From Beroe forskalii (Eukaryota; Ctenophora; Nuda; Beroida; Beroidae): a stretch of 64,000 nucleotides of DNA. This document shows, piece by piece, positions 61,416-64,000 of the stretch. How positions within the stretch are numbered: the stretch's first letter is position 1; the number at the start of each line of letters is the position of its first letter. The stretch covers positions 434,001-498,000 of the forward strand of contig WFMF01000016.1 of NCBI GenBank assembly GCA_011033025.1, in the 5' to 3' direction. A program made the position numbers and the translations under genes. The notes beneath the pieces were generated by a model. That model was not told the origin of the DNA. It worked only from the letters and a program-made list of their open reading frames with translations, and searched no databases.

Positions 61416-62502
61416 TTGCAAGAAGAAGTTGCCTCGTTGAAAGAGCCTTCAGAACCCAGCAAAGAGCAGGAGGTAGGTGCATCTTCATACACATCCCTCC
61501 CCCTTCCAACTCCCACTTCCATACACGCCATGCATTCATGCAACCCCACCACAAACCCCCCCTCTCTCTCTCTAACACCCCCCTCTTTTTCACACCCCTC
61601 TTAAAATCTTCCCAATCTTGTAGACCTATATATTCTCGGTTCCAAAGGTTGTCCTCAGTCAAAAGCAACCCTGTTCTAGCCATCATTGTTTAAATGAATC
61701 GTCATTTCGTATACCTGATGCCTTACTTCCGCAAGAACAACTTACTAGTCACAACCATAACTAAATAAGTCAATGGAGAGATGTTTTCTACTCAATGTGA
61801 AATACTTACATTCTAAATTGAAAATTTTTTAATTCCATTTTATTCGGAAATCATTTTGATGAGAATATGAGTTGCCCCAATATCGATAAAATTAACTCTT
61901 AACGTATTTACCTTATATTGGCCCTCATTTAACCGGACAAAAACGACTTTGACATTTTTGGCCGGCTAAAAAAAGGCCCGTTAAAGTGGGGCCGGTCAAA
62001 TTAAAAGTTAATTTAGGTGAAATGAAACTTTTATGACTTGGCCTGAATAGTGTTGAATTCACTTGAACGGCATTATATAACACGATAATGACCTAAATCA
62101 AAATTTTTGACCGGGATTTGGTCTCTTGATGCAAATTTATTGAATAGAAATGAGTTTTAATGGCCATTTTAGAGCATAAGGTCCTTAATTTGGCAAAATT
62201 TTGTCCAAGGCGCCAGTTGAAACGGTTCAAAAGTGATTCAATTTCTGTCCATAGGGCCGGTTAAAAATGGCCGACTTAATAAAGGCCAATAAGGTATAGC
62301 AAATTTAGATTTAATTTTTAAAGTAACAGCACTTTTTAAAACGAAAAAGCATTTGAAATAACGGTACAAATGATACAGAAGTACACAGCATATTTTTTAA
62401 ACAGAGCCCCATTACACTTTGCAGCTGAGGTATCAGATTATAGAGCTTACTAAGAAGCTGAGAGAAGCAAACTCCACCAATGAATACCTCAAATATCGTT
62501 TG
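61416..62502 (+). CDS. Two coiled-coil exons of a + strand gene (partial)
   Basis: Exon 61416-61472 (19 codons, LQEEVASLKEPSEPSKEQE) has acceptor CATTTCAG and donor GAG|GTAGGT. Exon 62425-62502 (26 codons, LRYQIIELTKKLREANSTNE then YLKYRL) has acceptor TTTGCAG and donor TTG|GTAAGA. Both are phase 0. The heptad-like leucines suggest a coiled coil. The ending LKYRL recalls the N-terminal leucine-zipper region of cytosolic arginyl-tRNA synthetase, but 45 residues cannot decide this. Upstream and downstream exons were not found in the window. Confidence 0.55.
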
Positions 62503-63068
62503 GTAAGAAGCGGCTTGCTGATTGGTTACTCACTCAGCAGCTGAAGCTTGATTGGCTGCTGATTCAGCACCTGAAATGTAATTGGTTCCCCAACTTTGTG
62601 TGTAAATCTAAATGTGGTTTTGCTTGGAACTTGTGTCGATAACCGCCTTTTCTCCATTTCCTTCGCCCTTTGCCGAAATCTTCACAGCACTCCATATTAT
62701 GATCAGAATTGACTGCAAATCTCATTTAAATAATATGAAGCATTATGTATTTCTCCCTCTGTTCAAATTACTGTCTTTAAATCATTCGGTTTTTATGACT
62801 GAAATGATTACATCAAAAATGGTTTGAAAAGGCCCTCCTTTAAAATCACGCTTCCGCTTGTAGCTGTATATGATTGATATACGCTGGTTAACTATTAGGA
62901 AGTTGATGACACTGAGTTCAATCTTCTCACACCATCGTGACTACAATTGAAATGATGCGATCAAAATAATCTGAATCTTTGTTTTTTTCATGTTTTTACA
63001 TTAAACATTTTTTCCTAAAACCGAAAAGGACTTGGTTGTGATGGTCCGCGGCGGTTTTGAGGCGTTCT
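62503..63068. other. Non-coding flank
   Basis: Intron or intergenic sequence after the coiled-coil exon. No feature recognised. Confidence 0.4.
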
Positions 63069-64000
63069 TTATTGTATAACCGATGATATGAGAAAGAACG
63101 CGACGGTTATAACTGCTGCAACTCTGAAAGTTTTGGTATGATTTCTCCACCGCGTTTTGAAGTCCCCCTCGGCAAGTCCTATGTTTATGTAAGAATCTCC
63201 GTCATCAGTCAACACATCGGCCTGGTAGACTGATGAGGGTGTGAGGCATTGCCCCTGCAGATGACAATTGGGCTTGTCTCTGCAATTGCACTGCCTCACA
63301 CTCTCGTCAACGCTCTTGTCTTCCAGGACCTATTTGTTGTGATTCTTGATCATCCTACCCATACTAGGCATGCAAGAGTAGCTCAGTTTTACAGTGTTCC
63401 GGTTGAAGATCTTGTGTAGTCGGTGACCCACAGGGAAGTGTCTGTCGAGGATGCTGAAGAATCTCCGCCCGAGCTCTGTCTTAACGTTCGTGCTGTAGGG
63501 AGGGTTGAACCAAATGACATTCCTGGTACGTCGTCTCTTCTTGTGGGTAAGTTGTGGTGTTTGGTAGGAGAGGGGCTGATCGTAACCACTGGATTCCAGG
63601 GCTACATCGTACTCCCGTTTCGTGTCGTTGAAGTGCTGCTCTGTGCTGGATATGCTGCTAAGTCGTTTAGAGATCGTGTCGGGATGTTCTTGATGATGTT
63701 GGAGGGATGGTTCGACTTAGCGTTGATGTACAGAGGAGTGTCATTTGGTTTCTTGTAGGGTCTGTAGGAGTTGTCTTTGAGGAATAGCTCCACATCCAGG
63801 TAGTTGACTGAATCATCGTGTATTTCAACAGTGGTTATAAGTCCCTCACGCTTGAATGCTGCATGGAGTTTCTTCCTGATGCTGTCCAACTTAGGTCCGT
63901 TGGAATTCCCGATTATTGCTAATCCGTCATCCCTGTACAGACCCAAGTGTTCTTTGGGGATGATGCTGATGATTTTGTTTAGCAAGTAAACGCCAATGAG
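63069..64000 (-). pseudogene. Decayed Penelope-like retroelement, 3' part
   Basis: Read downwards, 63985-63602 encodes the end of the reverse transcriptase (LGLYRDDGLAII, then SVNYLDVELFL and SNHPSNIIKNIPTRSL). A frameshift follows. The next frame gives VGHRLHKIFNRNTVKLSYSC and a stop near 63330. 63299-63069 encodes a Cys-rich motif (CNCRDKPNCHLQGQC) and a GIY-YIG nuclease-like segment (YQADVL...SYINIGLAEGDFKTRWRNH). RT with YRDDGLA followed by GIY-YIG is the Penelope-like arrangement. The element is cut by the window edge and has at least two inactivating changes. Confidence 0.87.

Overview
This is a eukaryotic, almost certainly animal, nuclear genome window. It is AT-rich, the genes have many short exons with GT-AG introns, and much of the rest is made of repeats and transposons (LINE, Penelope-like, Helitron, hAT, probable Harbinger). 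The phylum cannot be fixed from the sequence; an aquatic invertebrate is my best guess. No prokaryotic gene organisation or CRISPR is present.

Layout. 1-1199 is a diverged copy of 11953-13162 and carries a second, apparently orphan, copy of the hormone-sensitive lipase (HSL) oxyanion-hole exon. 4886-20999 (+) holds a complete 18-exon LIPE/HSL gene of about 1040 codons; all exon phases join, and the HGGG, GDSAG, Asp and His active-site elements are present. A small secreted PAN/apple-like gene lies antisense inside its fifth intron (7553-8126, -). 23749-25311 (+) encodes a sushi-type membrane protein with a Cys-rich, repetitive cytoplasmic tail. A 26-bp minisatellite begins immediately after its stop, and array plus flank are duplicated again at 28078-30555. 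30700-33380 is AT-rich with nothing recognisable.

33520-35334 is a pair of Helitrons. 37509-44567 (-) is a partial multi-exon Gln/Pro-rich protein with a KH-like segment at its visible C-terminal end. 45655-47690 is a dead 5'-truncated LINE. 47701-51324 is a gapless stack of Helitrons. 51682-53620 is a repeat with inverted ends and internal 340-bp repeats. 54956-58932 is a 4-kb palindromic (foldback) element with an 8-bp target duplication, a 13-bp satellite in the loop and a nested hAT MITE in one arm. 59475-60862 is a probable Harbinger-type element. 61416-62502 holds two coiled-coil exons of a + strand gene, and 63069-64000 (-) is a decayed Penelope-like element.

The most striking signal is that many exon-intron borders in three unrelated genes carry tandem duplications of the splice site plus the exon edge, or of branchpoint/polypyrimidine sequence. 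These arrays have periods of 20, 21, 46, 69 and 147 bp. This looks like a genome-specific tendency to build minisatellites from splice junctions. The second is the zero-gap head-to-tail stacking of Helitrons.
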